Shown: in pieces, positions 15,958 to 24,512 of the stretch
Position numbering within the stretch: position 1 is the first letter of the stretch
Layout of the letters: every line of letters starts with the position of its first letter
NCBI RefSeq assembly: GCF_008639165.1
Contig: NZ_CP029197.1
Coordinates: forward strand, 7,506,001-7,570,000
DNA from: Streptomyces venezuelae ATCC 10712
GTDB taxonomy: Bacteria > Actinomycetota > Actinomycetes > Streptomycetales > Streptomycetaceae
DNA: 64,000 nt
Direction: 5' to 3'
The notes under the pieces: generated by a model
Databases searched by the model: none
Seen by the model: only the letters and a program-made list of their open reading frames with translations
What the model was told of the DNA's origin: nothing
Made by a program: the position numbers and the translations under genes

Positions 15958-17220
15958 TCAGCGCACGCTGCGGATGGGGCGCACGGCGAGTGCGCCGAGT
16001 ACCGACAGTACGGCGGCGATCAGGAACAGCGCCGTGTACCCGCCACTGAGGGAGACCACCAGGGAGGCGACGAAGGGGGCGACGATCTGCGGCCCGGCGT
16101 TGGCGACGTTGAGGACGCCCATGTCTCGGGCGGCGTCCTCGGCCTTCGGCAGCACCATGGTCACGAGGGCGGTGTCGACGGCCATGTAGCAGCCGAAGCC
16201 CAGTCCGTTGACGACGGAGAAGGCGAGCATCGCCGTCCAGCTGGTGGAGACGGCCGGTATGAGCAGGGCGACGGCGGCGAGGGCGGCGGAGGCGCCGACG
16301 AAGAGCTTGCGGCGGTCGTAGCGGTCCGAGAGCCAGCCGCCGAGCACGGTGGAGACCACCATGGCGATCGAGTTGACCGGCATGAGGATGGCCACGGCCT
16401 CCTCGGGGCTGAGTCCGGCGGGCAGGTCGGTGTGGTCCTTGAGGATGTACAGCTGGAATCCGGCCACCGCGAAGTAGCCGAGGACCAGCAGGGCCCGGCC
16501 GATGAACGCCCAGCGGAAGTCGTGGTCCTTGAGGGCGCTGCCGAAGGCGGCCAGCTGCCGCTTGACCGGCAGCGGGGCCTTGGCGGGCATGCGCTGTTCG
16601 CGGGCGCAGGCGGTGAAGAGCACGGCGGTGGCGGCGACGATCGCACCGAAGACGAGGTAGCCGGTGCGGTAGTCCTCGGAGAAGGCGGCGCCGACGAGGG
16701 CGCCGATCGTCGAGCCGACGGGGAGGCCGAGGCCGACGGCCGCGGAGGCCTTGCCGCGGGCGGCCAGCGGGATCCGGTCGGGGACCACCGAGGTCAGGGC
16801 CGCCTGGTAGATGTTCATGACGGCCTGGCCGAGGCACCAGGCGATGGTGACCAGCAGGATGGTGTGCACGCTGCCGAGGAGCAGCATCACGGGGAGGGTG
16901 AGCAGGCCGCCGGCGAGGATCCACGGGTTGCGGCGCCCCGAGCGGTCCGAGAGGGCGCCGGCGACCGGGTTGAAGACCGTCGCGAAGATTGCGGAGATGC
17001 CGGAGACCAGACCGAAGTTCGCCACCTTGCCGGCCGGGTCGATCTCCTCGATCTGGAGCGCGAGGAGCAGGCCGGGTACGCCGATGTACAGCGTGTACAT
17101 CGCGGTGTTGCCGGCGAGGAGCAGCGCCATCAGCCCGCGGGTGGGTCGGCCGGCCGCGGGGGAGGCGGGGTCCGGGGTGCCGGTGCCGGAGGCGGTGGAG
17201 CCGGGGGAGGAAAGGGCCAC
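15958..17220 (-). CDS. MFS transporter, LacI-paired
   Basis: A 420-residue major facilitator with about twelve hydrophobic segments, beginning LMALLLAGNTAMYTLYIGVPG. The loop 2-3 signature appears as GALSDRSGRRNPW, and a second-half counterpart is GGWLSDRYDRRKL. The start is GTG 17220, six bases behind AGGAGGG; an upstream frame lacks support. It is divergent from a LacI regulator with two operator copies in the 155-bp spacer, a common arrangement for a sugar permease whose inducer is its own substrate. The substrate is unknown; the mix resembles GPH/sugar-type MFS carriers. Confidence 0.85.
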   Translation of the reverse strand: MALSSPGSTASGTGTPDPASPAAGRPTRGLMALLLAGNTAMYTLYIGVPGLLLALQIEEIDPAGKVANFGLVSGISAIFATVFNPVAGALSDRSGRRNPWILAGGLLTLPVMLLLGSVHTILLVTIAWCLGQAVMNIYQAALTSVVPDRIPLAARGKASAAVGLGLPVGSTIGALVGAAFSEDYRTGYLVFGAIVAATAVLFTACAREQRMPAKAPLPVKRQLAAFGSALKDHDFRWAFIGRALLVLGYFAVAGFQLYILKDHTDLPAGLSPEEAVAILMPVNSIAMVVSTVLGGWLSDRYDRRKLFVGASAALAAVALLIPAVSTSWTAMLAFSVVNGLGFGCYMAVDTALVTMVLPKAEDAARDMGVLNVANAGPQIVAPFVASLVVSLSGGYTALFLIAAVLSVLGALAVRPIRSVR

Positions 17221-17278
17221 GGTGCCCTCCTGGGGAGATCGCCCGACGAGGGGGCGAGAAGCGGATCGAACCATGAAG

Positions 17279-17303
17279 TGACACGTGTCAGTGACTCGTG
17301 TGA
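17279..17303. promoter_or_regulatory. Two tandem LacI-type operators
   Basis: TGACACGTGTCA at 17279-17290 is a perfect 12-bp palindrome; one base later TGACTCGTGTGA at 17292-17303 is an imperfect copy. Both lie between the divergent MFS and LacI genes, about 60 bp from the MFS start, where a bound repressor would block transcription both ways. Confidence 0.7.
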
Positions 17304-17375
17304 GCATTGTGTAGCACTCGATTCCGGCCATCCGCCAGACCCTGTGCCGGATCGTTCTGGAAAGATGCCGAAGCG

Positions 17376-18410
17376 ATGAGCCAGCCAACCGAACGCACCC
17401 CCGAGCGCCCCGCCGGGCGCGCGGTCCCGACCAGCGCCGACGTCGCCCGTCTCGCGGGCGTCTCCCGGGCCACCGTCTCGTACGTCCTGAACAACACCTC
17501 GGCCGTCCGCATCAGCGAGCCCACCCGCCGACGGGTGCGCGAAGCGGCCGAGGAGCTCGGATACGTGCCGCACGCCGCCGCCCGCAGTCTGCGGGCCGGG
17601 CACAGCCGGATGGTCCTGCTGCCGACCTCCCACGTCCCGGTCGGGCCCCTCTACAGCCAGTTCTTCAACGAGTTCCAGTGGGCCCTGCGCCGCCTCGACT
17701 ACACCGTCGTCCAGTACGGCAGCGTGGGCCTGGAGGCCGAGGAGGCCGCCCGCGCCTGGGCCGAGCTGCGGCCGGTGGCCGTCGTCTCGCTCGGCGAGGT
17801 CCAGCTCACCGGGCAGGGCGTCGAGATCCTCAAGCGCTCCGGGGCCCGGGCCGTGATCACCCTCGGCACCCGGGCTGTCGAGGGCACTCACGCCCTCGTC
17901 ATGGACCAGGGCAAGGTGGGCGAGGTCGCCACCGCGCACCTCGTGGCGAGCGGCCGGCGCCGGATCGGCGTCGTCATCCCCGAGGAGCCGGGCCTCGCCA
18001 TGTTTTCCGGCCCCCGCCTCGACGGCGCCCGCCGCGCGGTCGCCGGCACCGGGGCCACCGTCGTACCCCTGCCCCTGCGGTACGAGGAGGAGTCGGCGAA
18101 CGAGCTCGCCGCCCGGTGGCGTGACCTCGGCCTCGACGCCGTCTTCGGCTACAACGACGAGTACGCGATGCTGCTCATGCGGGCGCTCCAGGACGCCGGG
18201 ATCGCCGTGCCCGGGGAGACCGCCGTCGTCGGCGCGGACGACCTGCTGCTCGGGCGGCTGCTGCGCCCCCGGCTCAGCACCGTACGGATCGACATGGTGC
18301 TGGGGCGCGAGCTCGCCGAGCTGGTCGACCGGGCCGTACGGGAACCGGAAGTGCCGCCCCGCACCCGGGCGCTCCTGGACTCGCGGGTCGTCCGGCGGGA
18401 GTCCAGCTGA
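17376..18410 (+). CDS. LacI-family transcriptional regulator
   Basis: A 344-residue repressor. The helix-turn-helix is at residues 18-39 (TSADVARLAGVSRATVSYVL) followed by the hinge helix RVREAAEELGYVPHAAARSL. The C-terminal effector domain is periplasmic-binding-protein-like, closing with VVGADDLLLGRLLRPRLSTVRID. The central sequence PVAVVSLGEVQLTGQGVEIL is shorter than in classical sugar LacI members. It should bind the palindromes just upstream of its own gene and control the divergent MFS transporter and itself. I use the ATG at 17376; a frame from 17307 would overlap the operators. Confidence 0.88.
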   Translation: MSQPTERTPERPAGRAVPTSADVARLAGVSRATVSYVLNNTSAVRISEPTRRRVREAAEELGYVPHAAARSLRAGHSRMVLLPTSHVPVGPLYSQFFNEFQWALRRLDYTVVQYGSVGLEAEEAARAWAELRPVAVVSLGEVQLTGQGVEILKRSGARAVITLGTRAVEGTHALVMDQGKVGEVATAHLVASGRRRIGVVIPEEPGLAMFSGPRLDGARRAVAGTGATVVPLPLRYEEESANELAARWRDLGLDAVFGYNDEYAMLLMRALQDAGIAVPGETAVVGADDLLLGRLLRPRLSTVRIDMVLGRELAELVDRAVREPEVPPRTRALLDSRVVRRESS

Positions 18411-18427
18411 GCGCTTAGCGTCGGTCC

Positions 18428-18697
18428 ATGAGCACAGTTCCGAAGCGTTTCGAGATCCTGCTGGTGCCCGCGCACGTGGAGGACCGGGGCGGCGCCGCCG
18501 TGACGGACAGCGCGGTCCGCACCGCCGTCGTGGAGGCCACCGGGCGGCACGGCGAGTCGGGTTATCCGATCTACGAGGGGCACGGCCTCCGGGCCGACAT
18601 CGACCCGGAGACGCGTACGGTGGAGGCGCTGCTGGTCGACGGCCGCGAGCTCGACTACGGACTCACGGCCCTCGTACGCCCGGTGGCACGCGGCTGA
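18428..18697 (+). CDS. Hypothetical 89-residue protein
   Basis: Begins 17 bp after the LacI gene on the same strand, so probably co-transcribed. The sequence MSTVPKRFEILLVPAHVEDR, then TAVVEATGRHGESGYPIYEG and RTVEALLVDGRELDYGL has alternating strands and no membrane segment or signal. I do not recognise the family. Codon use matches the neighbours, which supports a real gene. Confidence 0.55.
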   Translation: MSTVPKRFEILLVPAHVEDRGGAAVTDSAVRTAVVEATGRHGESGYPIYEGHGLRADIDPETRTVEALLVDGRELDYGLTALVRPVARG

Positions 18698-18770
18698 CCT
18701 GGGACGGTTCACGGCCCTCCGGACGCGTCCGGTGTCCGGGCCCGGCCCCGCCGTGTCCCGAAGGGGCCCG

Positions 18771-18800
18771 TTGACAGGGCGCTTCCGACGGGCAGAGACT
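18771..18800 (+). promoter_or_regulatory. Possible promoter for the thiolase gene
   Basis: TTGACA at 18771-18776 is a perfect -35 hexamer. The best -10 candidate at 18 bp spacing is GAGACT, a poor match. The position, about 95 bp before the thiolase start in a 197-bp gene-free gap, is reasonable. Confidence 0.3.
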
Positions 18801-18894
18801 CCTCGCGCGCAGCAGGACGAAAGTCTTTACGGCGAAAGTCCTTTCACCAGGGGAACGCACCGAGCCGTTCCCGAGGTCACGTGGGAGAGAACCG

Positions 18895-20079
18895 ATGAGC
18901 ATCCGCGACGTCTACATCGTCGAGGCCGTCCGCACCCCGATCGGGAAGTTCGGGGGCGCCCTCGCCCCGGTGCGCCCGGACGACCTCGCGGCGCACGTGG
19001 TCCGGGCGCTCGTCGACCGCACGCCCGCGCTCGACCCGGCGCGGATCGACGACGTCTACTTCGGCGACGCCAACGGCGCCGGCGAGGACAACCGCGACGT
19101 GGCGCGGATGGCCGTGCTGCTCGCCGGGCTCCCGGTGACCGTCCCCGGTGTCACCGTCAACCGGCTGTGCGGCTCGGGCCTCGAGGCCGTCATCCAGGCC
19201 GCCCGCGCCGTCGCCCTCGGCGACGCCTCGGTCGCGGTCGCCGGCGGCGTCGAGTCGATGTCCCGCGCGCCCTGGGTGCTGCAGAAGCCCGAGCGGGCCT
19301 TCCCGGCCGGCCACCAGCAGCTCCACTCGACCACCCTCGGCTGGCGCATGACGAACCCGCGCATGCCCGCCGAGTGGACGGTCGCGCTCGGCGAGGGCGC
19401 GGAGCTGATCGCCGACAAGCACGGCATCACCCGCGAGCAGCAGGACGCCTTCGCCCTCGCCAGCCACCGCAAGGCCGCCGAGGCCTGGGCGAAGGGGCTC
19501 TACGACGACGAGGTCGTCGGTTACCCGGGAGTGGAGCTCCCCCGCGACGAATGCGTCCGCGACACCACGTCCATGGAGGCCCTCGCCAAGCTGAAGCCCT
19601 CGTTCCGCCCCGAGGGCTCCGTCACGGCGGGCAACTCCTCGCCCCTCAACGACGGGGCGGCGGCCCTGCTCCTCGTCGACGAGGACGGGCTGCGCGAGAC
19701 CGGCCGTGAGCCGCTCGCCCGGATCCGCACCTCCGCCGTCACCGGCATCGAGCCCCAGCTCTTCGGCCTCGGGCCGGTCGCGGCGGTCCGACGGGCGCTG
19801 GAGAAGGCCGGGCGCGGCTTCGAGGACCTCACGACCTTCGAGCTCAACGAGGCCTTCGCCGCCCAGTCGCTCGGCTGCCTCGCCGAATGGCCGGAACTCG
19901 ATCCCGAGATCGTGAACCCGCGCGGCGGCGCCCTCGCCATCGGCCACCCGCTCGGCGCCTCGGGCGCCCGGCTCGCCGGATCGGTCGCGCACCAGCTTGC
20001 GGCGGCCGGCTCGGGCACCGGCCTGGCCGCCCTCTGCATCGGCGTCGGTCAGGGCCTCGCCCTGGTCCTGGAGCGCTGA
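18895..20079 (+). CDS. Thiolase family acetyl-CoA acyltransferase
   Basis: A 394-residue thiolase. The acyl-accepting Cys92 is in NRLCGSG, the active-site NEAF and GHPLGASGAR motifs are in place, and the second cysteine is in LCIGVGQG near the C-terminus, so the enzyme should be active in thiolysis or condensation. The substrate-loop sequence (MTNPRMPAEWT) is like 3-oxoadipyl-CoA thiolase PcaF, but no other aromatic-degradation gene is near, so fatty acid or beta-ketoadipate use cannot be separated. GGGAGAG precedes the ATG. A perfect 18-bp hairpin follows. Confidence 0.88.
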   Translation: MSIRDVYIVEAVRTPIGKFGGALAPVRPDDLAAHVVRALVDRTPALDPARIDDVYFGDANGAGEDNRDVARMAVLLAGLPVTVPGVTVNRLCGSGLEAVIQAARAVALGDASVAVAGGVESMSRAPWVLQKPERAFPAGHQQLHSTTLGWRMTNPRMPAEWTVALGEGAELIADKHGITREQQDAFALASHRKAAEAWAKGLYDDEVVGYPGVELPRDECVRDTTSMEALAKLKPSFRPEGSVTAGNSSPLNDGAAALLLVDEDGLRETGREPLARIRTSAVTGIEPQLFGLGPVAAVRRALEKAGRGFEDLTTFELNEAFAAQSLGCLAEWPELDPEIVNPRGGALAIGHPLGASGARLAGSVAHQLAAAGSGTGLAALCIGVGQGLALVLER

Positions 20080-20175
20080 AGTCCTGGAGCGCTGAACCCG
20101 GCCGGTCAGGCCGGCCAGCGTCCGGTCCGGCCGGAGAGCACACGAGACCGGAGGGCACACGCGACCGGACAGCAT

Positions 20176-20214
20176 GCGAGGGGGGTACGGGAGTCGCTCC
20201 CGTACCCCCCTCGC
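20176..20214. terminator. Perfect 18-bp bidirectional terminator
   Basis: The arms, starting GCGAGGGGGGTACGGGAG and ending in its exact complement, enclose a 3-nt loop. It lies between the convergent thiolase and thioredoxin genes. Confidence 0.85.
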
Positions 20215-20220
20215 GGTGGG

Positions 20221-20314
20221 TCACTGCCGCTGCCAGGCGGCCTGGCTGCGGATCACTGCCGCTGCTAGACGGCCTCGCCGCGGATCACTGCTGCTGCTTG
20301 GCGTCCTCGACGGA
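20221..20314. repeat. Triplicated thioredoxin gene 3' end
   Basis: Three head-to-tail units of 32, 32 and 30 bp (20221, 20253, 20285), each beginning TCACTGC and ending CGGA or GCGGA. The third is the real 3' end of the thioredoxin gene including its stop; the first two are diverged copies downstream of it. Confidence 0.75.
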
Positions 20315-20653
20315 CTTGCGGACCTCGTCCATGTCCAGCTTCCGCGCCTGCCCGATGACGTCCTCCAGGGCGGCCTCCGGCAGGGCGCCGGGCTGGGAGA
20401 AGATCGCCACGTTGTCGCGCACGATCATCAGCGTCGGGATCGAGCGGATCTCGAACGCCGCCGCCAGCTCCGGCTGCGCCTCGGTGTCCACCTTGGCGAA
20501 GACCAGGTCCTCGTGGCGCTGCGAGGCCGCCTCGTAGACCGGCCCGAACTGACGGCAGGGACCGCACCAGGAAGCCCAGAAGTCGATCAGGACGAACTCG
20601 TTCCCGCTCACGACCTCGTCGAAGTTTTCCTTGGTGAGCTCTACGGTGCTCAT
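20285..20653 (-). CDS. Thioredoxin
   Basis: A 122-residue thioredoxin with the standard active site WCGPC (Cys30 and Cys33) after VLIDFWAS, the cis-proline segment SIPTLMIV, and a charged C-terminal tail MDEVRKSVEDAKQQQ slightly longer than the E. coli protein. The ATG at 20653 lies behind AGGAAG. It reduces protein disulfides in the cytoplasm. It is divergent from a flavoprotein disulfide-reductase-like gene 115 bp away, so one intergenic region controls both, but that flavoprotein is not a classical thioredoxin reductase. Confidence 0.93.
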   Translation of the reverse strand: MSTVELTKENFDEVVSGNEFVLIDFWASWCGPCRQFGPVYEAASQRHEDLVFAKVDTEAQPELAAAFEIRSIPTLMIVRDNVAIFSQPGALPEAALEDVIGQARKLDMDEVRKSVEDAKQQQ

Positions 20654-20768
20654 GCTTCCTACCTTTCGGGGTCTCCTGGCGGTGTCCTCACGGTCCCCTG
20701 GGGACTCGCCCGGCACAACGGCGTATCGAGCCGCGCTATTCCGCATCCTGCCAGCCAGACTGGGACCC

Positions 20769-22217
20769 ATGACACGAACGGTGGCGCACGCGCACGAGAA
20801 CGAGTACGACGTGGTGGTGCTGGGCGCGGGCCCGGTGGGGGAGAACGTCGTCGACCGGGTACGGGCCGCCGGCCTGACCGCCGCGATCGTCGAGGGCGAA
20901 CTGATCGGCGGCGAGTGCTCGTACTGGGCCTGCATGCCCAGCAAGGCCCTCCTGCGGCCGGTGATCGCCCGCTCCGACGCCCGGAAGGTCGCGGGACTGC
21001 GCGAGTCGGTGTACGGGCCGCTCGACGCCCTCGAGGTCTTCGCGCACCGGGACCAGGTGGTCGGCGACTGGCAGGACGACGGCCAGGTGGACTGGCTGGA
21101 CTCGATCGGCGTACGGATCTTCCGGGGCCACGGGCGCCTCACCGGGCCGCGCCGGGTCGAGGTCACCGGACCCGAGGGCGAGCACCACGTCCTCTCCGCC
21201 CGGCACGCGGTCGCCGTCTGCACCGGGAGCCGCGCCGTCCTCCCCGACCTGCCGGGCCTGTCCGGCGCCCGGCCCTGGACCAGCCGCGAGGCGACCAGCT
21301 CCGACCGGGTGCCCGGACGTCTCGTCGTCGTCGGCGGGGGAGTGGTGGGGGTCGAGATGGCCACCGCCTGGCACGCCCTCGGTTCGAAGGTCACGATGCT
21401 GGTGCGCGGCGAGGGGCTGCTGCCCCGCATGGAGCCCTTCGTCGGCGAGCACGTGGCCGCGGCGCTCACGGCGCGCGGCGCCGAGATCCGTACCGGGGTC
21501 TCCGTCAGCGCGGTGGTGCGCGACGGCGGTACGGGACCGGTCACCGTCGTCCTGGAGGGCGGCGACCACGTCGAGGGCGACCAGGTGCTCTTCGCCACCG
21601 GCCGGGCCCCGCGCACCGAGGACATCGGGCTGGAGAAGGTCGGTCTGAAGCCGGGCTCCTGGCTCGACGTGGACGACAGCCTCCTGGTCGACGGCACCGA
21701 CTGGCTCTACGCAGTCGGGGACGTCAACCACCGCGCGCTCCTCACCCACCAGGGCAAGTACCAGGCCCGGATCGCCGGTGCCGCGATCGCCGCCCGGGCG
21801 AAGGGTGACGCCTCCCTGGACGGGGCGAGCTGGGGGCCGCACGCGGCCACCGCCGACCACGCGGCCGTCCCCCAGGTGGTGTTCAGCGACCCCGAGGCGG
21901 CCGCCGTCGGCCTCTCGCTCGCCGAGGCCGAGCGGGCCGGCCACCGGGTCCGGGCCGTCGACCTCGACATGGGGCAGGTCGCCGGGGCCGGGCTCTACGC
22001 CCAGGGCTACCGCGGCCACGCCCGGATGGTCGTGGACCTCGACCGGGAGGTCGTCCTCGGTGCCTCCTTCGTCGGCCCCGGCATCGGCGAGCTGCTCCAC
22101 TCGGCGACGGTCGCGGTCGTCGGCGAGGTCCCGATCGCCCGCCTGTGGCACGCCGTTCCCTCGTACCCGACGCTGAGTGAGGCCTGGCTGCGCCTCCTTG
22201 AGGCCTACCGGGGCTGA
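20769..22217 (+). CDS. FAD-dependent pyridine nucleotide-disulfide oxidoreductase
   Basis: A 482-residue group I disulfide-reductase-like flavoprotein: FAD site GAGPVGE at 19-25, redox pair Cys50-SYWA-Cys55 followed by MPSKALLRP, a central NAD(P) site VVVGGGVVGVEMA, and an FAD-closing YAVGDVNHRALLTH. The dimerisation domain ends YPTLSEAWLRLLEAY, where the usual HPTLSE of lipoamide dehydrogenases and mercuric reductases has Tyr in place of the catalytic His. So the disulfide is kept but the proton relay is changed; the acceptor may be a quinone or low-molecular-weight compound. A paralog lies at 51.5 kb. It is divergent from thioredoxin. Confidence 0.85.
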   Translation: MTRTVAHAHENEYDVVVLGAGPVGENVVDRVRAAGLTAAIVEGELIGGECSYWACMPSKALLRPVIARSDARKVAGLRESVYGPLDALEVFAHRDQVVGDWQDDGQVDWLDSIGVRIFRGHGRLTGPRRVEVTGPEGEHHVLSARHAVAVCTGSRAVLPDLPGLSGARPWTSREATSSDRVPGRLVVVGGGVVGVEMATAWHALGSKVTMLVRGEGLLPRMEPFVGEHVAAALTARGAEIRTGVSVSAVVRDGGTGPVTVVLEGGDHVEGDQVLFATGRAPRTEDIGLEKVGLKPGSWLDVDDSLLVDGTDWLYAVGDVNHRALLTHQGKYQARIAGAAIAARAKGDASLDGASWGPHAATADHAAVPQVVFSDPEAAAVGLSLAEAERAGHRVRAVDLDMGQVAGAGLYAQGYRGHARMVVDLDREVVLGASFVGPGIGELLHSATVAVVGEVPIARLWHAVPSYPTLSEAWLRLLEAYRG

Positions 22218-22224
22218 CGGGCAG

Positions 22225-22860
22225 TCACTTCGCGGTACCCGCCCCGGCGGTGTACGGGGTGATGAGCGCCCGGGCCGCCGAGCGGGCCGCGTCGAGGGCC
22301 GGTCGAGGATCGCGGCCCGACTCCTGGCCGAGGACGACCCGGGTGCTCAACCCGTCGAGCAGGGCCAGGAGTTCGGAGGCGCGGGCGCCGGTGTCGAGCG
22401 GGGCGAAGCGCCGCCGCTCGACCCCCGCCGCCAAGAGCGTCTCCAGATCCTCCTGCCAGCCCCGGTCCAGCTCCTCCTGGGCCTCGCGGAGCGCGCTGTT
22501 GCCGGGGGTCCGCGCCCACAGCTCGATCCACAGGGTCCAGCGCGGGTCGCGCGGGCCGCGCGGCAGGTAGAGCCGGAGGAAGGCGTCGAGCTTCCGCTCG
22601 GCCGTGAGGCGCCGGGCCAGCAGCGCACGCCGCTCCTCGGCGAGTGCGGCCTCGCTCCACCGGAGCGCCGCGAGCAGCAGCAGGTCCTTGCTGCCGAAGT
22701 AGTACAGGATGTGGCCGCCGCTGGTGCCGAGCCGCTCCGCGAGCGCCGACATCGTGAGCGAGGCGAGGCCGTCCTCGGCGATCGCCGTCATGGCCTCCTC
22801 CAGCATCCGTTCCTGCGTGACGTGTCCGTCCCGCCGTCGTGCCGCGCCTGCCACCGCCAC
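22225..22860 (-). CDS. TetR-family regulator
   Basis: A 211-residue TetR regulator. The DNA-binding part is at about residues 12-58: TQERMLEEAMTAIAEDGLAS, LTMSALAERLGTSGGHILYYFGSKDLLL. The C-terminal ligand domain (ELWARTPGNSALREAQEEL...ELLALLDGLSTRVVLGQ) resembles the BetI/TetR_C_6 type often seen with nucleobase or amine catabolism. GTG 22860 is chosen from two near GTGs, with GAGGGA and GGGGA upstream. The 41-bp operator at 22952 lies in the spacer to the divergent permease, so it likely represses both. Confidence 0.85.
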   Translation of the reverse strand: MAVAGAARRRDGHVTQERMLEEAMTAIAEDGLASLTMSALAERLGTSGGHILYYFGSKDLLLLAALRWSEAALAEERRALLARRLTAERKLDAFLRLYLPRGPRDPRWTLWIELWARTPGNSALREAQEELDRGWQEDLETLLAAGVERRRFAPLDTGARASELLALLDGLSTRVVLGQESGRDPRPALDAARSAARALITPYTAGAGTAK

Positions 22861-22951
22861 CGTCCCCGTTCCCTCGATCCGCGGGTGTCCCTGCCGGGTC
22901 GACCCTAATCGCAACCGCCGAAGGTCTTGACGTGGCCGGAACCCATCGCAC

Positions 22952-22992
22952 ATCTTGAATGCCATTCTAAAACTTAGAACGGCATTCAAGAT
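22952..22992. promoter_or_regulatory. 41-bp double-dyad operator
   Basis: Two 19-bp arms around a 3-bp centre (22971-22973) match with one mismatch (left arm ATCTTGAATGCC then ATTCTAA). Each arm is itself a palindromic box: GAATGCCATTC on the left is symmetric around its central C, and GAACGGCATTC on the right is close to it. This suits two TetR dimers side by side. The right arm ends one base before the AGGAGG of the permease gene. Confidence 0.75.
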
Positions 22993-23005
22993 CAGGAGGT
23001 GCGGT

Positions 23006-24421
23006 GTGCTCGAACACGAGACGGCGCCCGGAACCACGGGGGCCACGGCGGCCACGGGCCGGGACGAGGTGTTCCAGGTCGAGGAACACGGCATCGACCC
23101 CATCCCCGACGCCGAACGGCACGGCAGCGCCAAGGACGTCTTCTGGCTCTGGTTCGGCTCGAACCTCACCTTCACCTACGTCATCAACGGCGCCCTGGCC
23201 GTCGCCTTCGGGCTCTCCTTCTGGCAGGCCACCCTCGTCGTCGTGCTCGGCGGCCTCTCCTTCCTCGCCATCGGCGCCGCCGGCCTCAGCGGCGTACGCA
23301 CCGGCACCGCCACCCTCGTCATCTCCCGGGCCGCCTTCGGCCCGCGCGGGAACTGGCCCGCCGGCCTGCTCAATTGGATCGTCAGCATCGGCTACACCAT
23401 CGTGAACACCGTGGTCGGCACCCTGGCCCTCGAAGCCTTCCTCGCCGACCTCGGCTGGAGCGGCGGAACCGCCGCCCGGGCCCTCGCCCTCGCCGTCACC
23501 CTCGCGCTGACCTTCGCCGTCGCCCTCTGGGGCCACGCCACCGTCCAGTTCGCCGAACGCTGGATGGCCTACGTCCTCGCCGCCGGCTTCGCCGTGCTCC
23601 TCTTCCTGGTCCTGCCCGGCGCCGACACCGCCGCCCCCTCCGCCGGGCCCGGCGCCGCCGGCTGGAGCCTGGCCTTCGTGGTCATGCTCGCGGGCCCCTT
23701 CTCGTACCTCCCGATGCCCGCCGACTACACCCGCTACCTGCCCCGCACGACCTCCCTCAAGGCCGTGACCTGGAGCGGCGCGCTCGGCGGCTTCGTCTCC
23801 TCCGTCGCCCTCGGGATCACCGGCGTGGCCGCCGCGACACAGGTCGACATGGCCGACGCCGTCGCGGGCACCGAGAGCCTGCTCCCCGGCTGGTTCCAGC
23901 CGCTCTTCCTCGCGCTGGTCCTCGGCGGCTCGGTCACCAACTCGATCATCACGCTCTACTCGTCGAGCCTGAACCTCCAGGTCCTCGGCATCCCCTGGAG
24001 CCGGGCCCGCGCCATCGTCATCAGCGCCGCCGTGACCGGAATCGGCTCCCTCGGAGCGCTCTTCCTCACCGACTTCACCACCTCCCTGCTGTCCTTCCTC
24101 TCCCTCCTGATCATCGTCTTCGCCCCCTGGGGCGGAGTCTTCCTCGCCGACATGGTGCTCCGCCGCTGCACCTACGACGCCGCCGGACTGCACGCGGGCA
24201 CCGGCGGCCCGTACTGGTACCGCTCCGGCTGGCACCCGGCCGGCCTGACCGCCCTCCTCGCGGGCCTGCTCTTCTCCGCCCTCACCTGCGACTCCGAGCT
24301 GTGGACCGGCCCGCTCGTCGCCCCGCTCGGCGGCGCGGACCTCACCCTGCTCGGCGCGGTGGTCTCCGCCCTGGTGTACGTGCTCCTCGCCCGCCGCACC
24401 GTCGCACCGGTACGGGCCTGA
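23006..24421 (+). CDS. NCS1-type cytosine/purine permease
   Basis: A 471-residue permease with about twelve hydrophobic segments. NCS1 marks are the soluble N-terminus ending EEHGIDPIPDAERHGS, then DVFWLWFGSNLTFTYVINGA in helix 1, ALWGHATVQFAERW, and PADYTRYLP in the central region. GTG 23006 follows AGGAGG by six bases; an in-frame ATG at 22955 would lie inside the operator. The gene for a YtcJ-like amidohydrolase follows by 91 bp on the same strand, which points to uptake and hydrolysis of a cyclic amide, hydantoin or purine-derived substrate. The substrate is not proven. Confidence 0.88.
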   Translation: MLEHETAPGTTGATAATGRDEVFQVEEHGIDPIPDAERHGSAKDVFWLWFGSNLTFTYVINGALAVAFGLSFWQATLVVVLGGLSFLAIGAAGLSGVRTGTATLVISRAAFGPRGNWPAGLLNWIVSIGYTIVNTVVGTLALEAFLADLGWSGGTAARALALAVTLALTFAVALWGHATVQFAERWMAYVLAAGFAVLLFLVLPGADTAAPSAGPGAAGWSLAFVVMLAGPFSYLPMPADYTRYLPRTTSLKAVTWSGALGGFVSSVALGITGVAAATQVDMADAVAGTESLLPGWFQPLFLALVLGGSVTNSIITLYSSSLNLQVLGIPWSRARAIVISAAVTGIGSLGALFLTDFTTSLLSFLSLLIIVFAPWGGVFLADMVLRRCTYDAAGLHAGTGGPYWYRSGWHPAGLTALLAGLLFSALTCDSELWTGPLVAPLGGADLTLLGAVVSALVYVLLARRTVAPVRA

Positions 24422-24512
24422 GGCCTCCGCGCCCGCCCTGCCGCTGCCGCCCCCCGCCGCCACCCTCCCGCACCCGCCCTCCCCCCGTACGCACGTCACG
24501 GAGTCATCCGCC

